Below are positions 24,664-34,032 of a stretch of 64,000 nucleotides of DNA, one piece after another; the first letter of the stretch is position 1; every line of letters starts with the position of its first letter. The stretch is from Alkalidesulfovibrio alkalitolerans DSM 16529. Lineage in GTDB: Bacteria; Desulfobacterota; Desulfovibrionia; Desulfovibrionales; Desulfovibrionaceae. Position numbers and translations under genes: made by a program. The stretch covers positions 100,983-164,982 of the forward strand of contig NZ_ATHI01000003.1 of NCBI RefSeq assembly GCF_000422245.1, in the 5' to 3' direction. Below the pieces are notes generated by a model, which saw only the letters and a program-made list of their open reading frames with translations, made no database searches and was not told the origin of the DNA.

Positions 24664-25740
24664 CTATTTGAACGTGTAGAATTTCTTGAGTTTGGGGAAC
24701 ACGTCCGAGATTTCCTTGTTGCCCATGATGCCTTCGGGCCTGAACATCATCAGTAGGATCAGGAGCAGCGGGATGATGACCCACTTCCAGACCTGGGTCA
24801 GTTCGTAGCCGTCGGGCAGCAGGTAGACGGCGTGCAGGGCCGTGTCCAGCATCGGGATCAGGAAGCGCAGGCTCTCCATGAGGAAGGTGATCAATATGGC
24901 CGCCATGACCGCGCCCGAAAGCGAGCCCATGCCGCCCAGGTAGACCATGACCATGGCCTCGGTGGACTTGAGGATGGTGAAGTTGCCGGGGTTCACGTAG
25001 CCGATGGCGTGGGCGAAGAGCCCGCCCGCCAGGCCCGCCAAGCCCGAGGAGAGCATGAAGGTTACGAGTTTCACCCGGTTGGTGTTCACGCTCATGATGT
25101 TGGCCGCGACCTCGTCCTGGCAGATGGCCATGACGCCTTTGCCGTAGGTCGAGGAGACGTAGCGGCGGATGACGAAGACGCACAGGACCGCCGAGCCGAA
25201 AGTCCAAATGATCATCCAGGGCAGGTCGATGGTCGAGTTCATGGCCGAGACGACCCGGCTCATGCCCATGAAGCCACGCGCGCCGCCCACGGCGTCGATG
25301 TTCTCGATGGCGCTCTTGATGATGTAGCTGGCCGCGATGGTGATGATGGCCAGATAGTCGCCGCGCGTCTTGAACGAGGGGAAGGCGACGAGCAGCCCGG
25401 CCACGGCGGCCACGGCCGCGCCCGCCAGGAGCGAGACCGGGAAGAACCACAGGGCCGCGGATTCCGGCAGAATGGCCGGGCCGAAACGGCTGTCCGTGAG
25501 GAAGGCCACGGTCAGGACCGAGGAGACGTAGGCGCCCACGGCCATGAAGCCCGCATGGCCACAGGCGAACTCGCCCATGTTGCCGTTGATCAGGTTCAGG
25601 CTCGTGGCCATGATGATGTTGATGCCCACGAACATGAAGACCATCTGGGCGTAGCCGTCGAGGACTCCACCCTGGACCATGCCGATGGCGATCACGAGGC
25701 AGGCCGTGAGAAGGAGGGGGACGCTTAGGCGTTGTATCAT
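24664..25740 (-). CDS. livM: Branched-chain amino acid ABC transporter permease LivM
   Basis: 358 aa with eight to ten hydrophobic helices and the LivM-type pattern GDYLAIITIAASYIIKSAIE followed by GARGFMGMSR. It ends with a charged tail (SDVFPKLKKFYTFK). It forms the inner-membrane channel with LivH. Spaced 10 bases from each neighbour in the liv operon. Confidence 0.92.
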   Translation of the reverse strand: MIQRLSVPLLLTACLVIAIGMVQGGVLDGYAQMVFMFVGINIIMATSLNLINGNMGEFACGHAGFMAVGAYVSSVLTVAFLTDSRFGPAILPESAALWFFPVSLLAGAAVAAVAGLLVAFPSFKTRGDYLAIITIAASYIIKSAIENIDAVGGARGFMGMSRVVSAMNSTIDLPWMIIWTFGSAVLCVFVIRRYVSSTYGKGVMAICQDEVAANIMSVNTNRVKLVTFMLSSGLAGLAGGLFAHAIGYVNPGNFTILKSTEAMVMVYLGGMGSLSGAVMAAILITFLMESLRFLIPMLDTALHAVYLLPDGYELTQVWKWVIIPLLLILLMMFRPEGIMGNKEISDVFPKLKKFYTFK

Positions 25741-25750
25741 TGGGACAGCC

Positions 25751-26689
25751 TCAGATCTTTGTGGTCCTGGCCATGCCGAACAGGCCAGTGGGCTTGTAGC
25801 TCAGGATCATGAGCAGGATGGTGAAGCTGATCAGGTCGCGGAAGGTGGACGGGAAGATGGCCACGACCATGATCTCCACGAATCCGAGCAGGAAGCCGCC
25901 CACGTAGGCGCCGCGGATGGAACCGATGCCTCCGACCACGGCCGCAATGAAGGCTTTCCAGCCGATGAGCGCGCCCATATAGGGTTCGAGCACCGGGTAG
26001 GACATGGCGAAAAGCAGGCCGCCAAGGCCCGCGATGGAACTGCCCAGGATGAAGGTGAAGATGATTACCGAATCGACCGGGATGCCCATCAGCGGAATGG
26101 CGAAGCGGTCCCAGGAGATGGCGCGCATGGCCATCCCGATTCTGGTTCTGGTGACGATCAGGCGAAGTCCGATGAAGACGAGCAGGGCCGCCAGGATGAC
26201 CATGACCTTCAGGTTGGTCACCGAGAAGAAGCCGAAGTCCCACAGCCGCTCCTCGATCAGGTGGGGAAATCTGCGGCGCGAGGCGCCGAGCAGGGCCAGG
26301 TTGGCGTGCTCAAGGATCAGGCCGCACATCAGCGCGGTGATGACCACGTAGAGCCGGTGCGCGCCCTTGCGCCGGAGCGGCCGGTAGGCTACCCGTTCTA
26401 ACGTTACGCCGACCATGGCCGTGAGGATCATCGTCAGCGGCACGGCCAGGGCCAGTACCATCCATCCGGGCATGCCGGGCGGGATGAGGCCGAACTGCAC
26501 GCCCAGGAAAAGCGTCGCCACGAAATAGGCGATGTAGGCGCCGACCATGAAAATGTCGCCATGGGCAAAGTTGATGAGCTGCAAAACGCCGTAGACCAGA
26601 CAGTAGCCAAGGGCGATCAGGGAGTAGAAGCTCCCCCACTGCAACGCGTTCAGGACGTTTTGGACCAGCGTGCTGAGAAAAATCTCCAT
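25751..26689 (-). CDS. livH: Branched-chain amino acid ABC transporter permease LivH
   Basis: 312 aa integral membrane protein with family motifs GSFYSLIALGYCLVYGVLQL, NFAHGDIFMVGAY and GGLLFAMSYPVLEP. The start lies 97 bases downstream of the binding-protein stop, a gap that contains a strong hairpin, so its expression is probably set below that of the binding protein. Confidence 0.92.
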   Translation of the reverse strand: MEIFLSTLVQNVLNALQWGSFYSLIALGYCLVYGVLQLINFAHGDIFMVGAYIAYFVATLFLGVQFGLIPPGMPGWMVLALAVPLTMILTAMVGVTLERVAYRPLRRKGAHRLYVVITALMCGLILEHANLALLGASRRRFPHLIEERLWDFGFFSVTNLKVMVILAALLVFIGLRLIVTRTRIGMAMRAISWDRFAIPLMGIPVDSVIIFTFILGSSIAGLGGLLFAMSYPVLEPYMGALIGWKAFIAAVVGGIGSIRGAYVGGFLLGFVEIMVVAIFPSTFRDLISFTILLMILSYKPTGLFGMARTTKI

Positions 26690-26716
26690 GGGGCCGCCTT
26701 GTCTGAATGAAAAGTT

Positions 26717-26744
26717 CCGGAAGGCGGTCTAAACCGCCTTCCGG
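26717..26744 (-). terminator. Hairpin between livK and livH
   Basis: Perfect 12-bp stem (CCGGAAGGCGGT and its complement) with a 4-base loop; on the minus strand it is followed by AACTTTTC. Probably a partial terminator or mRNA-stabilising hairpin that lifts binding-protein levels over the permeases. Confidence 0.6.
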
Positions 26745-26786
26745 TTCGTCGTCAACCGTTCGGGGCCGAACGATCCACGGCTCGGC

Positions 26787-27986
26787 CTACGGGCAGACCG
26801 ACTTGAAGAAGGTGAATTCGCCTTCGTCGGATATTTTCACGACGACGGCGCATTTGATGGGATCTCCCTCGGCGTCGAAACGCATGGAGCCGGTGATGCC
26901 GTCGAACTGCTCGATGGAGGCCAGGGAGGCGCGGATCTGTTCGCGCATCTCGGGCAGGGAGCCCTTCAGTCCGCCGGTGGCCGTGATGGCTTCGAGCATC
27001 ATGCGGGTGGCGTCCCAGGTCAGGGCGGCAACGTCGTCGGGCACGTAGCCGTACTTGGCCGAGAACTTCTCGATGAAGTCCTTGGTCGCGCCGGTGGCGC
27101 CGGCCGCGGCGTAGTGGGTGGTGAAGTACAGGCCCCTGCAGGCGTCGCCGCAAAGGCTCATCAGTTCGGCCGAACCCCAGGAGTCGGAGCCCAGGATCGG
27201 CTTGTCGAAGCCGGCCCGGCGCGCCTGGGGCACGATGAGGGCGACCTCGGAGTAGTATTGGGGCACGAAGAGCACGTCGGCGCCGGTGTTGGCGATCTTG
27301 GTCAACTGGGCGCTGAAGTCCTGGTCCTTGGTGGTGAAGGTCTCGAAGGCCACCACGGAACCGGCGCCGTGGATGTCTTCCCAGGCCTTCTTGAAGTATT
27401 CTGCCAGGCCCTTGGGGTAGTCCGAGGCGATGTCGAAGAGCACGGCCGCCTTGGTGGCGCCGAATTCCTCGGTGGCGAACTTGGCCGCGACCGGACCCTG
27501 GAACGGGTCGAGGAAGCAGGCGCGGAAGACGTAGGGACGGTTCAGGGTGGTCGCCGGGTTGGTGGACCAGGGGGAGATCATGGGCGTCTTGTTGGCGTTG
27601 GCCACTTCACCGGCCGGAATGGCCTGCTTGGAGGCCTGGGGGCCGATGATGCCCAGCACCTTGTTTTGCTCGATGAGCTTGAGCGCCGCGGACACGGCGG
27701 ACTCGGCCTTGGACTCGTTGTCCTCGTAGAGGAATTCCACGGGCAGCTTCACGCCGCCGACCTCGACGCCACCGGCGGCGGCGATTTCCTCGCGCAGCAT
27801 CTCGGCGGCTTGGCGGGACGATTCGCCGACCTTGGGGATGTCACCGGTGATGGGAATCACGAAACCGAGTTTGATGCTTTTCAACTCCTCGGCCTTCTTC
27901 TCGCCACCGCCTCCTCCGCAACCGGCCGCAAAGGCCAGTCCGAGGACCGCGAGAAGGATGAGGAGCCGTGAGAGAGACGTGCGCAT
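26787..27986 (-). CDS. livK: Branched-chain amino acid-type solute-binding lipoprotein
   Basis: 399 aa. Signal peptide with lipobox FAAGC near residue 22 followed by a glycine-rich linker, then the type I periplasmic-binding fold (KLGFVIPITGDIPKVGE, IGPQASKQAIPAG, GSDSWGSAELMSLCGD). First gene of the liv operon; captures leucine/isoleucine/valine or a related compound. Two extra cysteines near residue 275 could form a disulfide. ATG at 27986 is chosen because GGAGGT is 7 bases upstream; a TTG at 27992 is too close to it. Confidence 0.88.
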   Translation of the reverse strand: MRTSLSRLLILLAVLGLAFAAGCGGGGGEKKAEELKSIKLGFVIPITGDIPKVGESSRQAAEMLREEIAAAGGVEVGGVKLPVEFLYEDNESKAESAVSAALKLIEQNKVLGIIGPQASKQAIPAGEVANANKTPMISPWSTNPATTLNRPYVFRACFLDPFQGPVAAKFATEEFGATKAAVLFDIASDYPKGLAEYFKKAWEDIHGAGSVVAFETFTTKDQDFSAQLTKIANTGADVLFVPQYYSEVALIVPQARRAGFDKPILGSDSWGSAELMSLCGDACRGLYFTTHYAAAGATGATKDFIEKFSAKYGYVPDDVAALTWDATRMMLEAITATGGLKGSLPEMREQIRASLASIEQFDGITGSMRFDAEGDPIKCAVVVKISDEGEFTFFKSVCP

Positions 27987-28415
27987 GATCAATACCTCCA
28001 GCTAGGGCTCGTGGGGAATGTTACAATGCCGCGCTTGGATGTGTACCTGAAAAGGCATCCTGGTTTCAAGGCAAACCTTTTCTGCTGCGTCCTATGATTT
28101 CAGCATGTTGCGGTGGAATGCCAAAAAAGGGAATTCGCGTTTGCGTAAATGGAGTCGTGGGTCCGCGAAAGCGGAAGCTGCGTGTTCCGCCCGGATACCT
28201 CGGGTTTTGAGACCGTCCGGCCGACGCGGCAGAAAATCACGTTGCGGCCAGAAAGCTCCGCGCCGTACCGAGAACGCCTTTGCCAGGCGGTCTTGGGCGC
28301 ATCTCGAATATTCAGGACGTAACCTCATTACGTGTTCTTCTCTTCGTGATTGTGCAAATCATGTTTCCCGTGAGGGGAATCGTAAGGCCGGTTGTGGTCA
28401 AGGGGGTTGTCGTTC
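27987..28415. other. Divergent intergenic region between liv operon and XRE kinase
   Basis: About 430 bases. No convincing gene; a 78-codon minus frame at 28092-28328 lacks a ribosome site. Near the kinase gene are two small inverted repeats, CGTAA-CCTCA-TTACG (28318-28332) and GATT-GTGCA-AATC, which could be operators, e.g. for the XRE domain itself (inference). Confidence 0.45.
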
Positions 28416-30797
28416 GTGGGTTCGGATAGGGATGTAAAGGCCTTCGGTCAGCGCGTACGCTTCCTGCGCAAGCTCGAAGGCATCACCCAGGCTCAGCTTG
28501 CGGAGCGAGCCGGGCTTTCGCTTGAGCACCTGAACAAGCTCGAGCGGGGGGCGGCGGCTCCGTCCTTCAAGGCAATCTGCGCCTTGGCGCGGGCGCTGGT
28601 CACCGAACCGGCGAACCTCTTGCTGTTTTTTTCCGGGGACGAGCAGCGCGACGAAACGGGCGCCTGCGCCGCCGACGTCGATTGGCGTAAGCATGTCTCC
28701 ATCGTCGGGGCTTGGGCGGAAAACGCACAGGGGCTTTCCTGCTGGACAGAATCACTGGCCCGCTTGCTCGGCGTCTCCGCCAAGCGGATCGGGGCGAACG
28801 GATTCAGGATCGACGAATTCTTCCTGCCCGAGGACCGGGAGCGCTTCCGACGCATCCAGGAGGACATCGGGCAAGGCATCTCGGTGGCCCCGGAGATTCT
28901 GCGCGTGCGCCGCGCGGACGGCGAGACGCGTCTCGTGGTTATCGTGGCCGAGATGGTCGCGGGCCAGGGCTCCGAACCCGTCAAGACCATGGGCTGCCTT
29001 GTGGACGTGACCGAGCCCCTGCATCTCGAACGCGCTCTGCGCACGACCCGCGACGTGCTGGAGCATCGCGTCTGCGAGCGCACCGAGGCCCTGGACAAGA
29101 CCATTTCGAAGCTCAACACGGAAATCGTGGAACGCGAGCGCGCCCACCGCTCCCTGCGTGAAACCGAGGGACGGACCCGCGTCATACTCGACGCGCTGCC
29201 GCTTCTCGTCGCCCAGTTGGACACATCCGGTCGCTACCTGTTTGTCAACAAGCACTACGCAACGTATTTCGGCGGAACACCTGAGGGGATCATCGGCGCG
29301 GAATCGCGCGAGATCATGGGGACGGAGATGTTCGCCAAGGCCGAACCCTTCTGGCGCAAATGCCTGGACGGCGAGCGGGCCATCTTCGAATTCGCGCACG
29401 AATTTCCCAACGGCTCTCGGCCCGTGATCTACGGGCAGTTCATCCCGGCTCGCGACGAGCGGGGCCGCGTGACCTCGGTGTACACCTGGGGCATGGATAT
29501 CTCGGAGCGCAAGTTCGCCGAGCAGGCCCTCTTGCGCGCCAAGGAGGAGGCCGAGGCGGCAAGCCGGGCCAAAAGCGAGTTCGTGGCTTCCATCAGTCAT
29601 GAGATCAGGAACCCCCTGGGCGGCCTATTGGCCATGCTCCAACTCGCGGCCCTGGAGAGCGGGGAGGAGGAGCGGGCCGAGTATCTGCGCTCCGCCATGA
29701 GCGCGTCGAGCGACATCTTGCAAGTGCTCGACGACGTGCTCGACCTTTCGCGCATCGAGGCGCACCGCCTGAACGTGCGCTCCGAACGCTTCGTCCCTTC
29801 CGAAACCGCGCGCGCGGCCCTGGCGTTGGTCGTCCCCGAGGCCCAGGTCAAGGGGCTTGCGGTCAGGGAACGTCTCTCGCCCGCGCTCGACGCGGAGTTC
29901 ATGGGCGATGCCGCGCGGCTGAAGCAGATATTCGTCAACCTCCTGGGCAACGCGGTCAAATACACCGAACGAGGCGAGATATCGTTCGAGGGGTGGGTCG
30001 AGGAGTCTCCGCAAGAAGGCCTGCGGCTCGCTTTCTCCGTGACCGACACTGGTCCGGGCATGTCGCCCGAGGTCAGGCAGATCGTCTTCGAACCTTTTGA
30101 GCGCGGCGAACAACCGCGGCGCCGCGTGCTGCGCGGAACCGGGCTCGGGCTGTCCATAGTCAAACGCCTTTTGGACCTCATGTCCGGCAGTATCGAGATC
30201 GAGAGCGAACTGGGCCGGGGAACCACGGTGCGCGTGAGTCTGCCAACGGCGGCGGCCCCCGCGCGCGTTGCCCGCGAGAGGCCGCGCGCGTCGTCGGCTC
30301 CAATGTATGCCGTGGCGGCCGAGGTTCCGGCGGTTTTCGCCGCGCGTGGCGAAAGGAACGTTCTTCCGCTGCGCATTCTCTTCGTCGAGGACGACGCCTT
30401 GGCGCGGGTCGGCCTGTGCCGCCTTCTCGAACGCAGGGGGCACGTCGTGCGGCCCGCCTCCAACGGCAAGGAGGCTCTCAAGGCATTGTGCGCCGAATCC
30501 TTCGATGTCGTGCTCATGGACATCGAGTTGCCCGATCTCGACGGTGTGGAGATCGCCCGCAGGGTGCGCGGGGGACTCACCGACGGTAGTGATCCGAGCG
30601 TGCCCATCATCGCCCTTTCGGCCCACGCCCTGCACGCCGATCGCGAGGCTTCGCTCGGGGCGGGCATGGACGCGCATCTGGTCAAGCCCGTGCAGGTCGA
30701 CCAGCTTCTTGCTGCCGTGGACGAGGTGCTCGCAGCGCGGGGCAGCGGCCTGAAAGCGTCCGTCATCAAGGCCGGGGATCCCGTCGATCCGGACTGA
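28416..30797 (+). CDS. Hybrid histidine kinase with N-terminal XRE DNA-binding domain
   Basis: About 793 aa, soluble. Residues about 8-65 are a Cro/C1 helix-turn-helix (LRKLEGITQAQLAERAGLSL, LNKLERGAAAPSFKAI). Then a PAS-like region (about 90-200), a coiled coil (about 205-260), a second PAS (about 260-380), HisKA with SISHEIRNPLGG, HATPase with NLLGNAVKYT and GTGLGLSIVKR, and a C-terminal receiver (FVEDDALARVG, acceptor in VLMDIELPD, LVKPVQ). One protein thus links DNA binding, sensing and phosphorelay. GTG at 28416 is chosen because AAGGGGG lies 9 bases upstream; a TTG at 28392 is the alternative. Monocistronic, followed by a hairpin. Confidence 0.85.
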   Translation: MGSDRDVKAFGQRVRFLRKLEGITQAQLAERAGLSLEHLNKLERGAAAPSFKAICALARALVTEPANLLLFFSGDEQRDETGACAADVDWRKHVSIVGAWAENAQGLSCWTESLARLLGVSAKRIGANGFRIDEFFLPEDRERFRRIQEDIGQGISVAPEILRVRRADGETRLVVIVAEMVAGQGSEPVKTMGCLVDVTEPLHLERALRTTRDVLEHRVCERTEALDKTISKLNTEIVERERAHRSLRETEGRTRVILDALPLLVAQLDTSGRYLFVNKHYATYFGGTPEGIIGAESREIMGTEMFAKAEPFWRKCLDGERAIFEFAHEFPNGSRPVIYGQFIPARDERGRVTSVYTWGMDISERKFAEQALLRAKEEAEAASRAKSEFVASISHEIRNPLGGLLAMLQLAALESGEEERAEYLRSAMSASSDILQVLDDVLDLSRIEAHRLNVRSERFVPSETARAALALVVPEAQVKGLAVRERLSPALDAEFMGDAARLKQIFVNLLGNAVKYTERGEISFEGWVEESPQEGLRLAFSVTDTGPGMSPEVRQIVFEPFERGEQPRRRVLRGTGLGLSIVKRLLDLMSGSIEIESELGRGTTVRVSLPTAAAPARVARERPRASSAPMYAVAAEVPAVFAARGERNVLPLRILFVEDDALARVGLCRLLERRGHVVRPASNGKEALKALCAESFDVVLMDIELPDLDGVEIARRVRGGLTDGSDPSVPIIALSAHALHADREASLGAGMDAHLVKPVQVDQLLAAVDEVLAARGSGLKASVIKAGDPVDPD

Positions 30798-30827
30798 GCC
30801 GCCGACCACGCCCTCGATCCGAGATAT

Positions 30828-30875
30828 TCGGCCGGTCGGCCCTCCCGCGCACCCGGGGGAAGGCCGACCGGCCGA
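30828..30875 (+). terminator. Hairpin after the XRE hybrid kinase
   Basis: Perfect 14-bp stem (TCGGCCGGTCGGCC and its complement) with a 20-base loop, 30 bases after the stop. No T run follows. Confidence 0.55.
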
Positions 30876-30945
30876 GCCGCTTGTCTGCCGTGCGCCGATG
30901 GTGTACCACTGCCCATCCAATAGACGTTCAGTAAAGGTTCCCCGG

Positions 30946-31572
30946 ATGTCAGACCAAGCCCTTTCCCGCGTCCTCGGCCACGCCCGCCAGGGGGGCGACC
31001 TGCGCGAGAAGTTTTTCGCCGAATACGGTCAGGCCGTGGTCGACGTGGCCCGCCTCATGGCCGTCTCGCTCGCGCGCGGCGGCAAGCTTCTGTTCTGCGG
31101 CAACGGCGGCAGCGCGGCCGACGCGCAGCACCTGGCCGCCGAATTCGTCAACCGCTTCGAGTTGGAGCGGCCGCCCCTGCCCGCGCTGGCCTTGACCACC
31201 GACACTTCCATCCTTACCGCCGTGGGGAACGACTACGGCTTCGAGCAGGTCTTTCAGAAGCAGGTCCAGGCCCTGGGCCACAAGGGCGATGTGCTCGTGG
31301 CCATCTCCACCTCGGGGAACAGCGAGAACGTCGTCCTGGCGTTGCGCGCCGCCCGCGAAAAGGAGATGGTGACCATCGGCCTGACCGGCCAGGGCGGCGG
31401 CGAGATGGCCCAGATGTGCGACTGCCTGCTGGCGGTGCCCCACAAGCGCACCTGCCTCGTGCAGGAGATCCATATCACCGTGGGGCACATGGTCTGCGAC
31501 CTGGTGGACTACTTCCTGTTCGAGGCCGTGCACGAACTGACGCCTTATCTCGATCCCGCTGCGGAGGTTTGA
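30946..31572 (+). CDS. gmhA: Sedoheptulose 7-phosphate isomerase GmhA
   Basis: 208 aa SIS-domain isomerase making D-glycero-D-manno-heptose 7-phosphate, the first step of LPS core heptose synthesis. Motifs: CGNGGSAADAQHLAAEFVNR with the zinc-ligand His and Glu, SILTAVGND, AISTSGNSENV, and CLVQEIHITVGHMVCD with the second Gln/His pair. Met at 30946 gives the family length and has AAAGG 8 bases upstream. Followed at 3 bases by the zinc-ribbon gene. Confidence 0.93.
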   Translation: MSDQALSRVLGHARQGGDLREKFFAEYGQAVVDVARLMAVSLARGGKLLFCGNGGSAADAQHLAAEFVNRFELERPPLPALALTTDTSILTAVGNDYGFEQVFQKQVQALGHKGDVLVAISTSGNSENVVLALRAAREKEMVTIGLTGQGGGEMAQMCDCLLAVPHKRTCLVQEIHITVGHMVCDLVDYFLFEAVHELTPYLDPAAEV

Positions 31573-31575
31573 ACC

Positions 31576-31809
31576 ATGCCCATATATGAATTCGTCTGCG
31601 AGAAGTGCGGCCGCGAGTTCGAGGAACTCGTTTTCGGTGACGCAAGGCCCCCTTGCCCGGCCTGCGCCGCGTCCGACACGAAAAAGCTCATGTCCCGCTG
31701 CCGCCACAAGTCTGGCGGGGCTGGCGGCGATTTCGCCCCGTCCATGCCGTCGTCCGGGGGCTCCGGCTGCGCCGGGTGTTCGGGCGGAAGCTGCGCCACC
31801 TGCAAGTAG
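31576..31809 (+). CDS. FmdB-family zinc-ribbon protein
   Basis: 77 aa. MPIYEFVCEKCGREFEELV and PPCPACA are the FmdB/CxxC_CxxC_SSSS ribbon; the C-terminus is rich in Gly, Ser and Cys (CAGCSGG, CATCK). FmdB-like proteins are putative regulators with unproven function. Lies 3 bases behind gmhA and 84 bases before hemC. Confidence 0.85.
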   Translation: MPIYEFVCEKCGREFEELVFGDARPPCPACAASDTKKLMSRCRHKSGGAGGDFAPSMPSSGGSGCAGCSGGSCATCK

Positions 31810-31893
31810 CCCGGCCGCGAGATCTTCTCGCCGTCGTTCTTCCTTCCCGGTCGGGCCGTCGCCTGCCGGGATTCGTCAACAAAGGGACCGGGA

Positions 31894-32820
31894 ATGAACA
31901 AGCTCGTCATCGCCACGCGGGGAAGCATGCTGGCCCTGTGGCAGGCCAACCACGTCAAGGGACTGCTTGAGCGGGAGCACGCCGGGCTCTCTGTGGAATT
32001 GCTGGTCATCAAGACCCAGGGCGACAAGATCCTGGACGTGCCCCTGGCCAAGATCGGCGGCAAGGGGCTGTTCGTGAAGGAGATCGAGGACGCCCTGCTC
32101 GACGGCCGCGCCGACCTGGCCGTGCACTCCATGAAGGACGTGCCCACGGAACTTCCCGAGGGCCTCGTGGTCGGCGTGACCCCGCCGCGCGAGCGGCCCA
32201 CCGACACCTTGTGCTCGGTCAGGTACGATGGGCTCGCCGAACTGCCCAAGGGCGCCAAGGTCGGCACGGCCAGCCTCAGGCGTCAGGCCCAGTTGCTCAT
32301 GAAGCGGCCAGACCTGAACATTGAGACGTTGCGCGGCAACCTGGACACGCGCATGAAAAAGCTCCTCGACGGGCAGTACGACGCCATCGTCCTGGCCACG
32401 GCCGGACTCTCGCGGCTGGGCGTGAGCGCGCCGAAGATGGAGGTGCTCGGTCCGCCGGACTTCCTGCCTGCCGTGGCCCAGGGGGCGCTGGGCATCGAAT
32501 ACCGTGAGTCCGACCGCAAGACGGCGGAAATGCTCGCCTTCCTGAACGATCCGGCCTCGCGCACCTGCGTCATGGCCGAGCGCGGCTTCCTGACCGCGTT
32601 GCAGGGCGGCTGCCAAGTGCCCATCGCGGGCCATGCGGTGCTCGACGGCGGCCGTGTGCGCCTCGAAGGCCTCGTGGCCGACGTGCATGGCGTGCGTGTG
32701 GTGCGCGACGAGATATCCGGCCCGGCCGATCAGGCCTGGAGCCTGGGCGAAACCCTGGCCAGGCGGCTGCTCGCGGCCGGAGCCAAGGTCATCCTCGACG
32801 AAATCTACGCCCAGGGTTAG
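31894..32820 (+). CDS. hemC: Hydroxymethylbilane synthase (porphobilinogen deaminase)
   Basis: 308 aa. Converts four porphobilinogens to hydroxymethylbilane for haem, sirohaem and cobamide synthesis. Motifs: [61 protein letters not shown], and [13 protein letters not shown] carrying the cysteine that binds the dipyrromethane cofactor. Full length. GGGACCGGGA precedes the ATG. Confidence 0.95.
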   Translation: MNKLVIATRGSMLALWQANHVKGLLEREHAGLSVELLVIKTQGDKILDVPLAKIGGKGLFVKEIEDALLDGRADLAVHSMKDVPTELPEGLVVGVTPPRERPTDTLCSVRYDGLAELPKGAKVGTASLRRQAQLLMKRPDLNIETLRGNLDTRMKKLLDGQYDAIVLATAGLSRLGVSAPKMEVLGPPDFLPAVAQGALGIEYRESDRKTAEMLAFLNDPASRTCVMAERGFLTALQGGCQVPIAGHAVLDGGRVRLEGLVADVHGVRVVRDEISGPADQAWSLGETLARRLLAAGAKVILDEIYAQG

Positions 32821-32856
32821 CTCTCGATTCCCCCTCGCGGCAAAAGGCGGAGACTG

Positions 32857-33744
32857 ATGGCAAGCGTTTCCCGCGTCCTTCGGGCGGACGGTCTTCTGAT
32901 GCTCACCGCGGCCATCTGGGGCGCGGCCTTCGTGGCCCAGCGCGTGGGCATGGACCACGTGGGCCCCATGACCTTCAACGGCGTGCGCTTCGCGCTCGGC
33001 GCGCTGGCGCTGCTGCCCTTCGCCATGAAGAGCGCGGGCGTGGCCGAGCGACCCATGGCCCCGGACAAGGCCCTGTGGGCGGCCCTGGCCGCCGGTCTGG
33101 TGCTCTTCCTCGGTTCGAGCTTCCAGCAATGGGGCATGGTCTACACCACGGCGGGCAAGGGCGGCTTCATCACGGGGCTTTACGTCATCCTGGTGCCGCT
33201 CCTGGGCCTGTTCTTCCGCCAGCGGCCGGGCGTGTGGTCCTGGTTTGGCGCGATCATGGCCGTCGTCGGCCTCTATCTGCTCTCCGTGGACGGCGACATG
33301 AACATGGACTGGGGCGACGTGCTGGTGCTCGTCAGCGCCTTCTTCTGGGCGGGGCACGTGCTCGTGGTCGGAGCGGTGGCCCCGCGTCTGAACGCCATGC
33401 GTTTCGCCTGTGCCCAATACGCGGTCTGCGCGGCCCTAAGCCTCGTGGCCGCCTTCGCCATGGAGACGCCCGAGATCGGCGGCATCCTCGACGCGGGCAT
33501 CCCCATCCTCTACGGCGGCCTGATGTCCGTGGGCGTGGCCTACACGCTGCAAGTGGTGGCCCAGCGCGACGCCAAGCCCGCCCACGCGGCCATCATCCTG
33601 AGCCTGGAAGGCGTGTTCGCGGCCCTGGCCGGATGGGCGCTCCTGGGCGAGCTGATTCCCGCGCGCGGCCTCTTCGGCTGCGGCCTGATGCTTGCGGGCA
33701 TGCTCGCGGCCCAGGCGGACGAATTCCGAAAACCCCAGGCCTGA
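32857..33744 (+). CDS. DMT-superfamily (EamA) transporter
   Basis: 295 aa, about ten membrane helices in two EamA repeats (TAAIWGAAFVAQRVGMDHVG; ILSLEGVFAALAGWALLGE). Substrate unknown. It follows hemC by 36 bases and may be cotranscribed. The stop abuts a palindromic repeat. Confidence 0.85.
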   Translation: MASVSRVLRADGLLMLTAAIWGAAFVAQRVGMDHVGPMTFNGVRFALGALALLPFAMKSAGVAERPMAPDKALWAALAAGLVLFLGSSFQQWGMVYTTAGKGGFITGLYVILVPLLGLFFRQRPGVWSWFGAIMAVVGLYLLSVDGDMNMDWGDVLVLVSAFFWAGHVLVVGAVAPRLNAMRFACAQYAVCAALSLVAAFAMETPEIGGILDAGIPILYGGLMSVGVAYTLQVVAQRDAKPAHAAIILSLEGVFAALAGWALLGELIPARGLFGCGLMLAGMLAAQADEFRKPQA

Positions 33745-33867
33745 CAGCCCTTAAAAAGGCCCATCTGCGGCGTTACTGCGGAAAATTCAGTCCCTCGCGT
33801 ATGCTTGTGATACGCGGCGGGCCTGAATTTTCCTTGCGTCTTGCATCTGGGGCTTTTTAAGCGGCTT
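33745..33867 (+). repeat. Dispersed palindromic repeat, copy F
   Basis: Ends AGCCCTTAAAAAGGCCC and the complement of AGCCGCTTAAAAAGCCCC. Left block CCATCTGCGGCGTTACTGCG, right block CTTGCGTCTTGCATCTGG. Perfect 11-bp inner arms GGAAAATTCAG (33780-33790) and CTGAATTTTCC (33823-33833), centre CGCGTAT/ATACGCG. Confidence 0.9.
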
Positions 33868-34032
33868 GTGGGAGAGACTATGACCAGTCTGCCTGTCGGG
33901 CTTCTGGGCTCTCCTTGCGCTTTTCGTGCGAACACGCGTATTTTCCTGCTTGCCCTTCCGCGCATGTTCTGATTAAGCTGAAATTTTGGCCAAAGGATTT
34001 TCAAAGTCCACGGCCAGCAGAGGAGGTACGCC

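Noticed and set aside
28092..28328. 78-codon minus frame between liv and XRE kinase genes
   Set aside because: No ribosome site, arginine-rich random composition, divergent promoter region expected here.
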